From: Clostridium sp.
GTDB taxonomy: Bacteria > Bacillota > Clostridia > Clostridiales > Clostridiaceae
Length of the DNA: 50,586 bases
Direction: 5' to 3'
Assembly (NCBI GenBank): GCA_022773025.1
Contig: JALEZF010000046.1
Coordinates: 1 to 50,586, forward strand
The translations under genes and the position numbers were made by a program. The notes under the pieces were generated by a model. The model saw only the letters and a program-made list of their open reading frames with translations, was not told the DNA's origin and did no database searches. Positions 26,618 to 34,637 of the stretch are shown here, piece after piece. How positions within the stretch are numbered: the stretch's first letter is position 1; each line of letters starts with the position of its first letter.

Positions 26618-26941
26618 ATGAAATTAGATTATGATAAAAATGCAAAGATAATCAAGGCGTTATCTGATGGAAATAGATTAAAAATAATAGATATGTTGTC
26701 CTGTGGAGAAAAGTGTGCTTGTGATTTACTTGAACACTTTGATTTCACACAGCCCACTCTTTCACACCACATGAAGGTGCTTATTGATTGTGAATTAGTG
26801 AAATGCAGAAAGGAAGGAACATGGAATTACTATTCCTTGGACCTTGTCAGCTGTAATAAACTTATGCTTTTTATGATGAGTATGTTTACTGAAAAGGAAG
26901 ACTGCATCTGTAAAGATAAAGGGGCATGCAACTGTAAGTAA
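26618..26941 (+). CDS. arsR: ArsR-family arsenic-responsive repressor
   Basis: 107 residues. The winged helix spans about 8-90: IIKALSDGNRLKIIDML, recognition helix QPTLSHHMKVL, wing CRKEGTWNYYSL. The metalloid site is in GEKCACDLLEHF (C-x-C as in the ELCVC motif of ArsR). An extra cysteine-rich tail (CICKDKGACNCK) may add thiol ligands. GGAGG precedes the ATG. It starts the ars operon and likely represses it until As(III) binds. Confidence 0.93.
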   Translation: MKLDYDKNAKIIKALSDGNRLKIIDMLSCGEKCACDLLEHFDFTQPTLSHHMKVLIDCELVKCRKEGTWNYYSLDLVSCNKLMLFMMSMFTEKEDCICKDKGACNCK

Positions 26942-26976
26942 TTAAAATTAAAACTATAAAAGGAGAGAGAAAAAAG

Positions 26977-27351
26977 ATGAAAAAAATGATAATATTTGAT
27001 CCTGCAATGTGTTGTTCCACAGGAGTATGTGGTCCTAGCGTGAATCCAGAATTATTGAGAGTAGCTACAATACTAAACAATTTGAAGAATAAAGGCATAA
27101 TAGTTGAAAGGCACAATTTGACTAGTAATCCACAGGCTTTCATAGATAATTCCACAGTAAATCATCTTTTAAATACAAAAGGTGTGGATATTTTGCCTAT
27201 TATAATGGTTGATGGTAAAGTTGTTAAAGTACAAGGATATCCAACTAACAGTGAATTCATCAATTTATTAGATATACCTGAAAGTTATCTTAAGGCAACT
27301 ATAGAAATAAGTAAATCAAATGGATGCGGGTGTCATGGAAAATGTCATTAG
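26977..27351 (+). CDS. arsD: arsenic metallochaperone ArsD
   Basis: 124 residues. Cys12, Cys13 and Cys18 in DPAMCCSTGVC are exactly the As(III)-binding cysteines of ArsD, and the CGCHGKC tail adds further thiols. ArsD takes up As(III) and hands it to the ArsA ATPase of the efflux pump. Here arsA is truncated and no pump gene follows, so its normal partner seems missing. It lies 35 bases after arsR. Confidence 0.93.
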   Translation: MKKMIIFDPAMCCSTGVCGPSVNPELLRVATILNNLKNKGIIVERHNLTSNPQAFIDNSTVNHLLNTKGVDILPIIMVDGKVVKVQGYPTNSEFINLLDIPESYLKATIEISKSNGCGCHGKCH

Positions 27352-27372
27352 GACATAAAAGGAGATGCTAAT

Positions 27373-27570
27373 ATGAGAAAAAGATTTAATGTAGAGGATG
27401 TAAAACTGACTAAATATTTATTTTTCACTGGAAAAGGTGGGGTTGGAAAGACTTCAACAGCCTGCGCCACAGCTATGAGTCTAGCAGATGACGGGAAGAG
27501 AGGTATATTAATTTATGGAAAAAACAAATATGATAAAGAAACCAAAAGTAGCATTTATATGTGTTCATAA
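27373..27570 (+). pseudogene. arsA: arsA fragment (arsenical pump ATPase, N-terminal part)
   Basis: 65 residues of an expected roughly 580. LFFTGKGGVGKTSTACATAMSLADDGKR is the N-terminal A1 P-loop region of ArsA. After that the frame reads into the start of arsC and ends at 27570. Most of ArsA and, presumably, the pump gene (arsB or acr3) are deleted. The junction is near 27500. Confidence 0.88.
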
Positions 27571-27940
27571 CTCCTGCAGATCTCAAATGGCAGAAGCTTT
27601 AGGAAAGCTTTATGGCAAGGATATTTTTGAAAGCTATTCTGCGGGAACAGAAGTTAAACCTCAAATAAATCAAGATGCAGTTAAGGTTATAAAGGAATTA
27701 CATGATATAGATATGAATTTAACTCAAAAGTCCAAGCTTTTAGATGATATCCCAGATGTAGACATAGCAATAAAAATGGGCTGTAACGTAGTATGTCCAT
27801 ACCTTATAGCAGACCATGTGGAGGATTGGGCATTAGAAGACCCCACTGGAAAATCTCATGAGGATTTCGTGAAAACAGCAAAAACCATAGAATATAAAAT
27901 CAAAGATTTAGCCGAAAGAATTAAAAATAATAAAATTTAA
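27515..27940 (+). CDS. arsC: arsenate reductase ArsC (thioredoxin-coupled)
   Basis: 141 residues (136 if ATG at 27530 is used). The P-loop CVHNSCRSQ (C-x5-R) and the later cysteine pair in MGCNVVC match the LMW-phosphatase type ArsC, which reduces arsenate to arsenite with thioredoxin. AGAGAGG lies 11 bases before ATG 27515; homologues usually begin near 27530. The gene overlaps the arsA fragment. Reduced arsenite would need a pump encoded elsewhere. Confidence 0.9.
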   Translation: MEKTNMIKKPKVAFICVHNSCRSQMAEALGKLYGKDIFESYSAGTEVKPQINQDAVKVIKELHDIDMNLTQKSKLLDDIPDVDIAIKMGCNVVCPYLIADHVEDWALEDPTGKSHEDFVKTAKTIEYKIKDLAERIKNNKI

Positions 27941-28043
27941 ATGTATTTCTAAAAATAATCTAAAAAAGTACCCAAAAATAAATTTCTCCATGTATTTAAT
28001 AATGAAAAAATAAAATGGACACAATAATTAGGAGGAATTTAAA

Positions 28044-28298
28044 ATGAAAAAAATATTATCTATAGTAGCAATAGCAGCACTTTTAGGAGGAACTACTGCA
28101 TCAGCAGCAGCCATAAATAAGAGTTCACAAAATGATGCAGCAAAGGTTGCAGAAATAAGAGCTGATCTTGAAAAAACTTACGGAAAAGATTGGGATGATA
28201 AGCTTGAAGCAATGTATGGTGATGATTGGGATAAAGAGTTAGAAGCAAAATACGGAGATGACTGGGATGACATAGATGACAACCATGATAATGACTAA
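28044..28298 (+). CDS. small secreted acidic protein with YGDDWD repeats
   Basis: 84 residues. A signal peptide (MKKILSIVAIAALLGGTTASA) is followed by three copies of a roughly 13-residue unit, YGKDWDDKLEAM / YGDDWDKELEAK / YGDDWDD, and an Asp-rich tail. GGAGGAATT precedes the ATG. I know no named family. The regular Trp and acidic positions suggest an exported helical or metal- or carbohydrate-binding peptide. It lies upstream of sigI and rsgI, whose product also ends in an Asp-rich tail. Confidence 0.75.
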   Translation: MKKILSIVAIAALLGGTTASAAAINKSSQNDAAKVAEIRADLEKTYGKDWDDKLEAMYGDDWDKELEAKYGDDWDDIDDNHDND

Positions 28299-28310
28299 AA
28301 TACCCTAGTC

Positions 28311-28346
28311 TAAACAAACTCTAGATTATTTTCTAGAGTTTGTTTA
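28311..28346 (+). terminator. perfect hairpin between repeat-protein gene and sigI
   Basis: TAAACAAACTCTAGA (28311-28325) pairs perfectly with TCTAGAGTTTGTTTA (28332-28346). The T-run is weak, so it may be an inefficient terminator that still lets some transcript continue into sigI. Confidence 0.65.
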
Positions 28347-28404
28347 CTATAAATATATAGATATTATTTTTTATAGACTAAAGAATTTTTTAGGAGGAGT
28401 CTTA

Positions 28405-29058
28405 ATGGCATCTGAAAATAAGCCGTTAGGCAATGATGAAATTAATTCAATAATAGAAAAGCATATGCCACTTATTATTAAATCTATAAGTGAAACTACA
28501 GGAAGATATGTGTCTATAGAAAATGATGAGGAATTTTCTATAGGACTTTTAGCTTTTACAGAGGCCTTGGAAAGATATAATGAGGATAAAGGTGCATTCC
28601 CCTCCTTTGCAAAGCTTGTCATATCCAGTAGAGTAAAAAATCACTTGATGAAAGAAAAGAAAAATAGCTACAATATATCTTTTGAGGAGCTAGCTGAGAC
28701 AGGGATAGAAATTGAGGAAGGAAAATCAGAAAAAGAGGACTTAGGAATATTAAAAGAAGAGATAGAGAAATTCAAAAAGGAACTAAAGGAGTTTAACATA
28801 ACCTTAGAAGAATTAGCAGATAAATCACCCAAACATGAAGATACAAGAAAGAATGCCATAGGCATATCAAAAAAGGTAAGCAAGGATGAACCTATCACCG
28901 ACTTTATATTTACGAAAAAAAGACTTCCTATAAAACAAATTTCATTAAAATATGTTGTGACAGAAAAAGTTCTTAAGAGAAGCAAGGAATTTATTTTATC
29001 TGTAGTTATTATTCTATATAAAAATTATAGAAATTTAAGGCTGTGGATTAGGTGTTAG
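28405..29058 (+). CDS. sigI: RNA polymerase sigma factor SigI
   Basis: 217 residues. Region 2 covers about 10-90 (INSIIEKHMPLIIKSISETTGRYVS, EFSIGLLAFTEALERYNEDKG-x-FPSFAKLVISSRVKNHL) and the SigI-specific C-terminal domain follows from about 120. AGGAGG precedes the ATG. Its stop overlaps the start region of rsgI. SigI factors of clostridia respond to envelope or polysaccharide signals through RsgI. Confidence 0.9.
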   Translation: MASENKPLGNDEINSIIEKHMPLIIKSISETTGRYVSIENDEEFSIGLLAFTEALERYNEDKGAFPSFAKLVISSRVKNHLMKEKKNSYNISFEELAETGIEIEEGKSEKEDLGILKEEIEKFKKELKEFNITLEELADKSPKHEDTRKNAIGISKKVSKDEPITDFIFTKKRLPIKQISLKYVVTEKVLKRSKEFILSVVIILYKNYRNLRLWIRC

Positions 29059-29069
29059 GAGGTAGCGAT

Positions 29070-29930
29070 ATGTATTTTAAAGGAATGGTTATGGAAGTAA
29101 AAGAGGCTTATGCCTTGATTATGAAAGATGATGGAACAATAATAAGAATAGGAAATAAACCAGGAATAGAAATTGGACAAAAGATTTTTTTCACTGAAGA
29201 GGATGTAGTAGAATACAGAGTATCAGAGAAGAATGAGAAAACTCCTAAAAAACATCTAATGGCTTTTATTGCAGTAGCTGCAGCTATAATACTTATGATA
29301 ATTCCACTATTTAGGGGAGTTATTCCTATGACAAAAAGCTATGCTATGATAACCTTTGATATCAATCCTAGTTTGTCAATTAAGGTAGACAAAAATCAAA
29401 CTATAGTAAAAGTAGAAGGACTAAATGATGATGCGAAAGCCTTAGATTTGGATTCTCTTAAAGGAAAGACGTTGGCGGAAGGTAGTGAGCTTTTACGAGA
29501 TACAATTCTAAATAGTTCGGACATAACCAATAAAGACTCCGTTATAGTTGGATTCGCATTTCTAGAATCTACAGAAGATATAGGATTTGAAGATGATATT
29601 AAAGGAGTTTTAAATAATAATTTTAAAGATTTTAATGTTATGTATCTCAAGGGAAATAAGGATGATTTAAAGATGGCAAAAGAAAAAGGGGTATCCCTTG
29701 GGAAATATGAGGCCATGCTAAAGCTTGATGATGATGTTTTAGAAGAGGAACTAGAAAAGCTTTCAGTTCCAGAACTCATGGACCTTCTAAAAGAGTATTC
29801 TAATACACCTTATCTTGACGAAGAGATGAAAGAAGAAATTCAAGATGAGCTTGAAGATAAGATAGAAGATAACAATGAGCAGGATGATGATTCTGATGAC
29901 AAAGAGCATGAAAGAGATGATAATGATTAG
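29070..29930 (+). CDS. rsgI: anti-sigma factor RsgI
   Basis: 286 residues. An N-terminal RsgI domain (1-50: KGMVMEVKEAYALIMKDDGTIIRI) is followed by one membrane helix (LMAFIAVAAAIILMIIPLF, about 65-83) and an extracytoplasmic region with ITFDINPSLSIKVDK. There is no carbohydrate-binding or protease domain; instead the C-terminus is an Asp/Glu-rich tail. The ATG at 29070 has GGAGG. It holds SigI inactive at the membrane. The signal it senses is unknown here. Confidence 0.9.
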   Translation: MYFKGMVMEVKEAYALIMKDDGTIIRIGNKPGIEIGQKIFFTEEDVVEYRVSEKNEKTPKKHLMAFIAVAAAIILMIIPLFRGVIPMTKSYAMITFDINPSLSIKVDKNQTIVKVEGLNDDAKALDLDSLKGKTLAEGSELLRDTILNSSDITNKDSVIVGFAFLESTEDIGFEDDIKGVLNNNFKDFNVMYLKGNKDDLKMAKEKGVSLGKYEAMLKLDDDVLEEELEKLSVPELMDLLKEYSNTPYLDEEMKEEIQDELEDKIEDNNEQDDDSDDKEHERDDND

Positions 29931-30036
29931 TACACAAACTATTATGGAAAAATTACAAAAATGTAATGTTTGTGCAATAAATATATCTAAATAAATTCCT
30001 AAATTCCATATACAATATTTATATAGGAAAATAATT

Positions 30037-30078
30037 ATAAAGGCACAAGAAATTATATTCCTTGTGCCTATAGATTTT
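30037..30078 (+). terminator. terminator after rsgI
   Basis: AGGCACAAG (30041-30049) pairs with CTTGTGCCT (30061-30069) and a T-rich tract follows. A second inverted repeat, CACAAAC (29933-29939) with GTTTGTG (29968-29974), directly follows rsgI. Confidence 0.7.
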
Positions 30079-30099
30079 TCATGAAAGGGGTCAGGACTT

Positions 30100-30551
30100 A
30101 TGAAGAAAATTATCATCGTAGAGGATGATAAAGCAATAAGGGAGGAGCTTACCAGCTTTTTATCAAAATATGGATATGAGGTCAAGTCACCCTCAGAATT
30201 TGAAAATATTATTGAGTATATAGAAAATGAAAAAGGTGATTTGATATTGCTAGATATAAATCTTCCTGTCTTTGATGGATATTACATATGCAAAGAACTT
30301 AGAAAAAAATCGGAAATTCCTATAATCATAGTTACCAGCAGGGACAGTGATATGGATGAGCTTATGAGCATGAATTTAGGAGCAGATGATTTTATAACAA
30401 AGCCTTACAATACACAGATACTTTTAGCTAGAATAGCTGCTATATTGAAACGTACAGGAAAAGCTCAAAGTACATCAAACACTTTAACCTATGGAGATTT
30501 CACTGTAAACCTATTGAAACAAGAAGAAGTTTGGGGTATGTGATGCCATGA
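30100..30551 (+). pseudogene. OmpR-type response regulator with internal deletion (BceR-like)
   Basis: The receiver domain (1-125) is intact: VEDDKAIREELTSF, phospho-acceptor Asp in DLILLDINLPVFDG, and Lys in FITKPY. The effector domain begins at TLTYGDFTVNLLK, then the frame ends at 30543. A second frame holds a proper effector C-terminus, LGYVMP, ending with TGA at 30549-30551 that overlaps the ATG of the kinase gene at 30548. The middle of the DNA-binding domain is therefore deleted, with a frameshift. Confidence 0.75.
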
Positions 30552-30837
30552 AAATAGGGGAATATTTTAAGGATAAGTCAGTCATTATTCTATAAGTCTA
30601 ATCATTGAGGATAATGGAGTGGGAATATCAGATAGGGATGTAGGAAGAGTATTTGAAAAAGGCTTCACTGGAGAAAATGGGAGATTATTTGGTAAAAGTA
30701 CAGGAATGGGATTATATCTGTGTCAGAATCTCTGCAAAAAACTTGCCATAGGAATTTATATGGAATCAGAACAACAGAAGGGCACAAAGGTGAAATTGAA
30801 CTTTCCTATGTCAAACATGATGTATAAAAATTATTAG
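30548..30837 (+). pseudogene. histidine kinase remnant with internal deletion (BceS-like)
   Basis: The gene begins ATGA-overlapped with the regulator: MKIGEYFKDKSVIIL reads like a kinase N-terminus. The frame then stops, and after a frame change the C-terminal ATPase resumes near 30597 with IIEDNGVGISDRDVGRVFEKGFTG, then STGMGLYLCQNLCKKL and a final FP strand. Membrane helices, the phospho-acceptor His and the N-box are gone. Sequence is like BceS kinases that work with peptide-antibiotic ABC transporters; none is seen nearby. Confidence 0.75.
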
Positions 30838-30933
30838 ATTAAAGAAATGAAAAGTATTTATGGAATAAATTAAACAATATAGCAGACAATAATCCTATAG
30901 AAATATTCATATTGTAAGGATGTGCGCACTTAT

Positions 30934-32427
30934 ATGAAAAATGTGATTATTGTTGGAGCTGGAATTGGCGGATTATGCTCAGCAGTAAGGCTTCTTAATA
31001 GGGGATGTAAGGTTACTATACTTGAGAAAGAAAGTACCCTTGGCGGGGTTGTAAATATTAAGGAGGGGGAGGGCTTTAGCTTCGACCTTACTGCCAGCAT
31101 AGTTATGACCCATGACATATATACAGAGATTTTTAAATCTTTAGGGAAAAACTATGAGGACTATATAGAACTCATAAAGCTTGACCCTGTATATAAGGTA
31201 AACTATTATGACGATACAAACTATGAATTTTACAGTGATTTTAGAGATATGAGCAATGCACTGGAGAATTTACAAGAAGGTTTATCAGAAGAGTATATGA
31301 ATTTCTTATTCAAGTCATTGAATAAATACATGATTATAAAACAAAACTTTTTAACAAAACCTATGTCAAAAATTGGTGAGATAATTAACCCATCAGTTCT
31401 ATGTAAAGCTGTAAAGATGAGAGCCTTAAGGTCATCGGATAAATATTTATCCAGCCTCATAACCAATGAAAAATTAAAAAATTATCTCATGTTTCAAGCT
31501 ATGTACATGGGAGTTGATCCCTATAAGACTTCAAATCTTTATGCCATGATTCCCACCATATCCCACGCTTACGGTTTATATTATATAAAAGGCGGAATGT
31601 ATAGCTACATAAAGGCTCTTGAAAAGCTCATAATTGAAATGGGTGGAAATATCGAGAGAAAAGTCAAGGTCAATGAGATAATCATAGAAGATAATAAGGT
31701 AGTTGGAGCAGAGGCAGGGGAGAAGATATATAGAGCAGATACCGTCATATGTAATGCTGACTTTCCTTATGCTATAAGGAATTTATTTAAGTTGCCTATA
31801 AATGAAGGGAATCTATACTCCTCAAGGCATATAGAAAAAAAGCAGTGTTCCTGCTCTGTATTCATGATTTACCTTGGTTTAAAGAAAAAGTATGATACCT
31901 TAAGGGTACACAATATTTACATAAATCAATACTTCAAAGATGAACTTGAAGCACCTTTTAGAGGACAGCTTCCAGAGCATCCAGCACTATACATGTACTA
32001 TCCAAGTGCCGTAGACGACACCTTATGTGAAAAAGGTAAGTCAGTTTTAAACATCATGGTCCGGGTCCCAAATCTTCAATGCGGCAAACAAATGTGGGAT
32101 GAGGAAACCATAAAAGCCTTCAGAAATAAAGTCATGAACCAAGTTCGAAGAGTAGATGGACTTCAAGACATAGAAAGCAATATAGAGTATGAAGATTACC
32201 TGACACCACTTCAACTTAAAGATAAATTCAACTGCTACTGTGGAAGTGCCTTTGGCCTAAGCCACAAGCTAACCCAAAGCATATACCTTAGACCTCATAT
32301 GAAATCTAAAAAGATCAAAGGGCTCTATTTTGTAGGGGCATCTACCCATCCAGGCAATGGTGTTTCAATAATAACAGAAGGAACTAAGATTTTAAGTGAC
32401 ATGGTAATGAATGAAGAATATGAATAG
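30934..32427 (+). CDS. CrtI-type FAD-dependent oxidoreductase
   Basis: 497 residues. VIIVGAGIGGLCSAVRLLNRGCKVTILEKE is the FAD-binding Rossmann motif with the downstream Glu, and the C-terminus GLYFVGASTHPGNGVSIITEG is the typical CrtI/CrtN flavin-contact region. The family includes phytoene and diapophytoene desaturases and other lipid oxidoreductases. No phytoene synthase or carotenoid gene is nearby, so the substrate is unknown. ATG 30934 is chosen; GTG at 30922 is too close to AAGGA. Confidence 0.85.
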   Translation: MKNVIIVGAGIGGLCSAVRLLNRGCKVTILEKESTLGGVVNIKEGEGFSFDLTASIVMTHDIYTEIFKSLGKNYEDYIELIKLDPVYKVNYYDDTNYEFYSDFRDMSNALENLQEGLSEEYMNFLFKSLNKYMIIKQNFLTKPMSKIGEIINPSVLCKAVKMRALRSSDKYLSSLITNEKLKNYLMFQAMYMGVDPYKTSNLYAMIPTISHAYGLYYIKGGMYSYIKALEKLIIEMGGNIERKVKVNEIIIEDNKVVGAEAGEKIYRADTVICNADFPYAIRNLFKLPINEGNLYSSRHIEKKQCSCSVFMIYLGLKKKYDTLRVHNIYINQYFKDELEAPFRGQLPEHPALYMYYPSAVDDTLCEKGKSVLNIMVRVPNLQCGKQMWDEETIKAFRNKVMNQVRRVDGLQDIESNIEYEDYLTPLQLKDKFNCYCGSAFGLSHKLTQSIYLRPHMKSKKIKGLYFVGASTHPGNGVSIITEGTKILSDMVMNEEYE

Positions 32428-32437
32428 AAAAGATAGA

Positions 32438-32468
32438 AGATAGACTGAAAGAGGTCTATCTTTTTTTC
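32438..32468 (+). terminator. terminator after the CrtI-like gene
   Basis: GATAGAC pairs with GTCTATC around TGAAAGAG, followed by T8. The 36 bases from 32432 are 33/36 identical to those from 39809 at the far end of the glycyl-radical module. Confidence 0.88.
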
Positions 32469-32549
32469 GGAACAGGGAGTTAAGCAAATTTAAAGTCAAC
32501 AAATGTTGGAGTTTTAAGTTTTTGTTTTTTTATACAATACATAAATATA

Positions 32550-32561
32550 TTTCATACGAAA
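32550..32561 (+). promoter_or_regulatory. operator-like TTTCATACGAAA, first copy
   Basis: An inverted-repeat-like box upstream of the PTS promoter. TTACATATGAAA at 32644-32655 is a second, and the perfect TTTCATATGAAA at 36479-36490 a third, before the glycyl radical enzyme gene. Shared boxes in the promoter regions of one module suggest a common regulator, perhaps the DeoR-type protein encoded between them. Confidence 0.45.
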
Positions 32562-32591
32562 GAAAAATAATCTTCTAATAGAAATAAATGG

Positions 32592-32644
32592 TTGACAAGT
32601 GAAGAAGTATAAGTTATTATTGTTACAAACGTAATGATAACAAT
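32592..32644 (+). promoter_or_regulatory. promoter and inverted repeat upstream of the PTS gene
   Basis: TTGACA (32592-32597), 17 bases, TATTAT (32615-32620). ATTGTTA (32619-32625) and TAACAAT (32638-32644) form an inverted repeat over the predicted start site, a likely operator. The same TTGACA-17-TATTAT arrangement occurs before the glycyl radical enzyme gene. Confidence 0.65.
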
Positions 32645-32768
32645 TACATATGAAAGATTTAAACAATGAGGAGGTGGAAATTTATATTAACAAAAGCTAC
32701 ATTGATTTAGTTCAATTATCTAGACAATATATCTAGTGAGCTTTAATTATAATTGACTAAACATTTGT

Positions 32769-32783
32769 ATTAAAACGTTATCA
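32769..32783 (+). promoter_or_regulatory. candidate CcpA cre site
   Basis: ATTAAAACGTTATCA fits the cre consensus WTGNAANCGNWNNCW at every fixed position except one (T for G at position 3). It lies between the promoter and the PTS gene start, where CcpA can act as a roadblock, so carbon catabolite repression is plausible. Confidence 0.5.
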
Positions 32784-32816
32784 AAAATGCAGTATTACAA
32801 AATAGGGGGATTTAAT

Positions 32817-34478
32817 ATGGGTAAAAGAAAAGAAAATGGTACAGTATTTGCAACAGTTCAAAAAATAGGGAGATCATTCTTTTTACCAGTATCAATTTTA
32901 CCAGTGGCTGGACTATTGTTAGGTCTTGGAGCATCATTTACGAATGAGACAACAATAGCAGCTTATAACTTGGAATCTGTTCTAGGAAGTGGAACCGTTT
33001 TGAATGGACTATTAACTATTATGTCTCAAGTTGGTAGTACTATATTTGGAAATTTACCGATTATCTTTGCTATGGCAGTTGCATTAGGTATGGCAAAAAG
33101 TGAAAAAGCAGTAGCTGTTTTATCATCTGGAGTTTCATTTTTTGTAATGCATTCTACAATAAATGCTATGTTAAAATTGACAGGATCTATACTCCCAGAT
33201 GGAAGTCATTCAGATAAAGTATTAAGTGGAGCGCTTACTAATGTATGCGGTATTGATTCCTTGCAGATGGGAGTATTTGGAGGTATCATAGTAGGACTTG
33301 GAGTAGCAGCATTACATAATAGATTTTATAAACAAAAGCTTCCAGCAGCATTATCATTCTTTGCGGGGGTTAGATTTGTACCAATTATTTCTGTTATAGT
33401 ATATATACTAGTTGGTATTATATGTTTCTTTATATGGCCTACAATTCAAAATGGTATATATGCAATTGGAGGACTTGTTACAAATTCAGGATATGCAGGA
33501 ACATTTATTTTTGGATTTATGGAGCGTGCTTTAATTCCGTTTGGTCTTCATCATGTGTTCTATATTCCATTTTGGCAGACAGGACTTGGTGGAACTGCAA
33601 TTATTGATGGAATTACGGTTGCAGGAGCACAAAATATTTATTTTGCAGAACTCGCATCTCCTAACACAGTAAAATTCAGCGTTGAAGCTTGCAGATTTAT
33701 GACTGGTAAATATCCATTTATGATGGCAGGTCTTCCAGCAGCAGCTTATGCTATGTATAGATGTGCTAAACCTGAAAATAAAAAGTTAGTTGGAGGATTA
33801 CTTCTTTCAGCAGCACTTACTACATTTTTAACAGGTATAACTGAGCCAATAGAATTTACATTCCTATTTATCGCACCAGCATTATTTATTTTACATTGTG
33901 TTTTTGCAGGGTTAGCATTTGTTATATGCCATTTACTATCTATATGTATAGGCACTACATTTTCTTGTGGATTGATCGACTTTACATTGTATGGATTATT
34001 ACAAGGAAACGCAAAAACAAATTGGCTTATGATGATACCAGTATTTATTGTATATGCAGTAGGATACTACCTTGTTTTCACTTTCCTTATAAAGAAATTT
34101 AATATTGCAACACCAGGACGTGAAGAAGGTAATGGAGAAGTAAAATTATATACAAAAGATGATTACAATAAGAAAGGTGATGGCTTAGATAAAAAAACAT
34201 CATGCTCTAACAATGATGATATATCAGCTATGATTTTAAAAGGATTAGGTGGAATTGATAATCTTCAGGATATTGATTGTTGTGCTACTAGATTGAGATG
34301 TACACTTATTGATTCTAATATTGTAGATGAAGAGATATTAAAATTAACTGGATCTAAGGGTGTTGTAAAAAAGGGAACAGGTATACAAGTGATTTATGGA
34401 CCACAAGTCACTATTATTAAGAGCGATTTTGAGGAATATGTAAATAAAATACGAAATGGTGAAAAAGTGGACTTATAA
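32817..34478 (+). CDS. PTS glucose-family EIICB transporter
   Basis: 553 residues. An EIIC domain of about ten helices (residues 1-430; substrate-site motif GITEPIEFTFLFIAP) is followed by a linker and an EIIB domain whose DCCATRLRCTL holds the phosphorylated cysteine. No EIIA domain is present, so it must borrow one. The start at 32817 has AGGGGGA; the upstream in-frame ATG does not. With the downstream genes it probably imports a glucose-like anhydrohexitol and delivers its 6-phosphate. Substrate is inferred. Confidence 0.92.
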   Translation: MGKRKENGTVFATVQKIGRSFFLPVSILPVAGLLLGLGASFTNETTIAAYNLESVLGSGTVLNGLLTIMSQVGSTIFGNLPIIFAMAVALGMAKSEKAVAVLSSGVSFFVMHSTINAMLKLTGSILPDGSHSDKVLSGALTNVCGIDSLQMGVFGGIIVGLGVAALHNRFYKQKLPAALSFFAGVRFVPIISVIVYILVGIICFFIWPTIQNGIYAIGGLVTNSGYAGTFIFGFMERALIPFGLHHVFYIPFWQTGLGGTAIIDGITVAGAQNIYFAELASPNTVKFSVEACRFMTGKYPFMMAGLPAAAYAMYRCAKPENKKLVGGLLLSAALTTFLTGITEPIEFTFLFIAPALFILHCVFAGLAFVICHLLSICIGTTFSCGLIDFTLYGLLQGNAKTNWLMMIPVFIVYAVGYYLVFTFLIKKFNIATPGREEGNGEVKLYTKDDYNKKGDGLDKKTSCSNNDDISAMILKGLGGIDNLQDIDCCATRLRCTLIDSNIVDEEILKLTGSKGVVKKGTGIQVIYGPQVTIIKSDFEEYVNKIRNGEKVDL

Positions 34479-34507
34479 TAACTGATATATAGTGAAATAA
34501 TATATAG

Positions 34508-34555
34508 AGGAGTAAATCAATTTTTCTATGAAAAATATGATTTACTCCTTTAATT
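34508..34555 (+). terminator. terminator after the PTS gene
   Basis: AGGAGTAAATCA (34508-34519) pairs with TGATTTACTCCT (34538-34549), extended inside by ATTTTT/AAAAAT. The T-run is short, so read-through into the regulator gene is possible. Confidence 0.7.
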
Positions 34556-34637
34556 ATAATAATAAGATATACTTTAATGTTGTATAGGAAAATTAAATGT
34601 GCTATATTTTATACTGATAGGTAGGAGGTATGAAGAG

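Noticed and set aside
29070-29930. A carbohydrate-binding domain on RsgI, as in cellulolytic clostridia.
   Set aside because: The ectodomain has only the conserved RsgI part and an acidic tail; no CBM-like sequence is present.
29787-30185. A long minus-strand open frame opposite rsgI and the regulator gene.
   Set aside because: It is rich in Ile and Phe as expected from the complement of Asp- and Lys-rich codons, and it has no ribosome binding site; it spans a terminator.
30934-32427. A carotenoid biosynthesis locus.
   Set aside because: Only one CrtI-type gene is present; no phytoene synthase or other carotenoid gene lies nearby.
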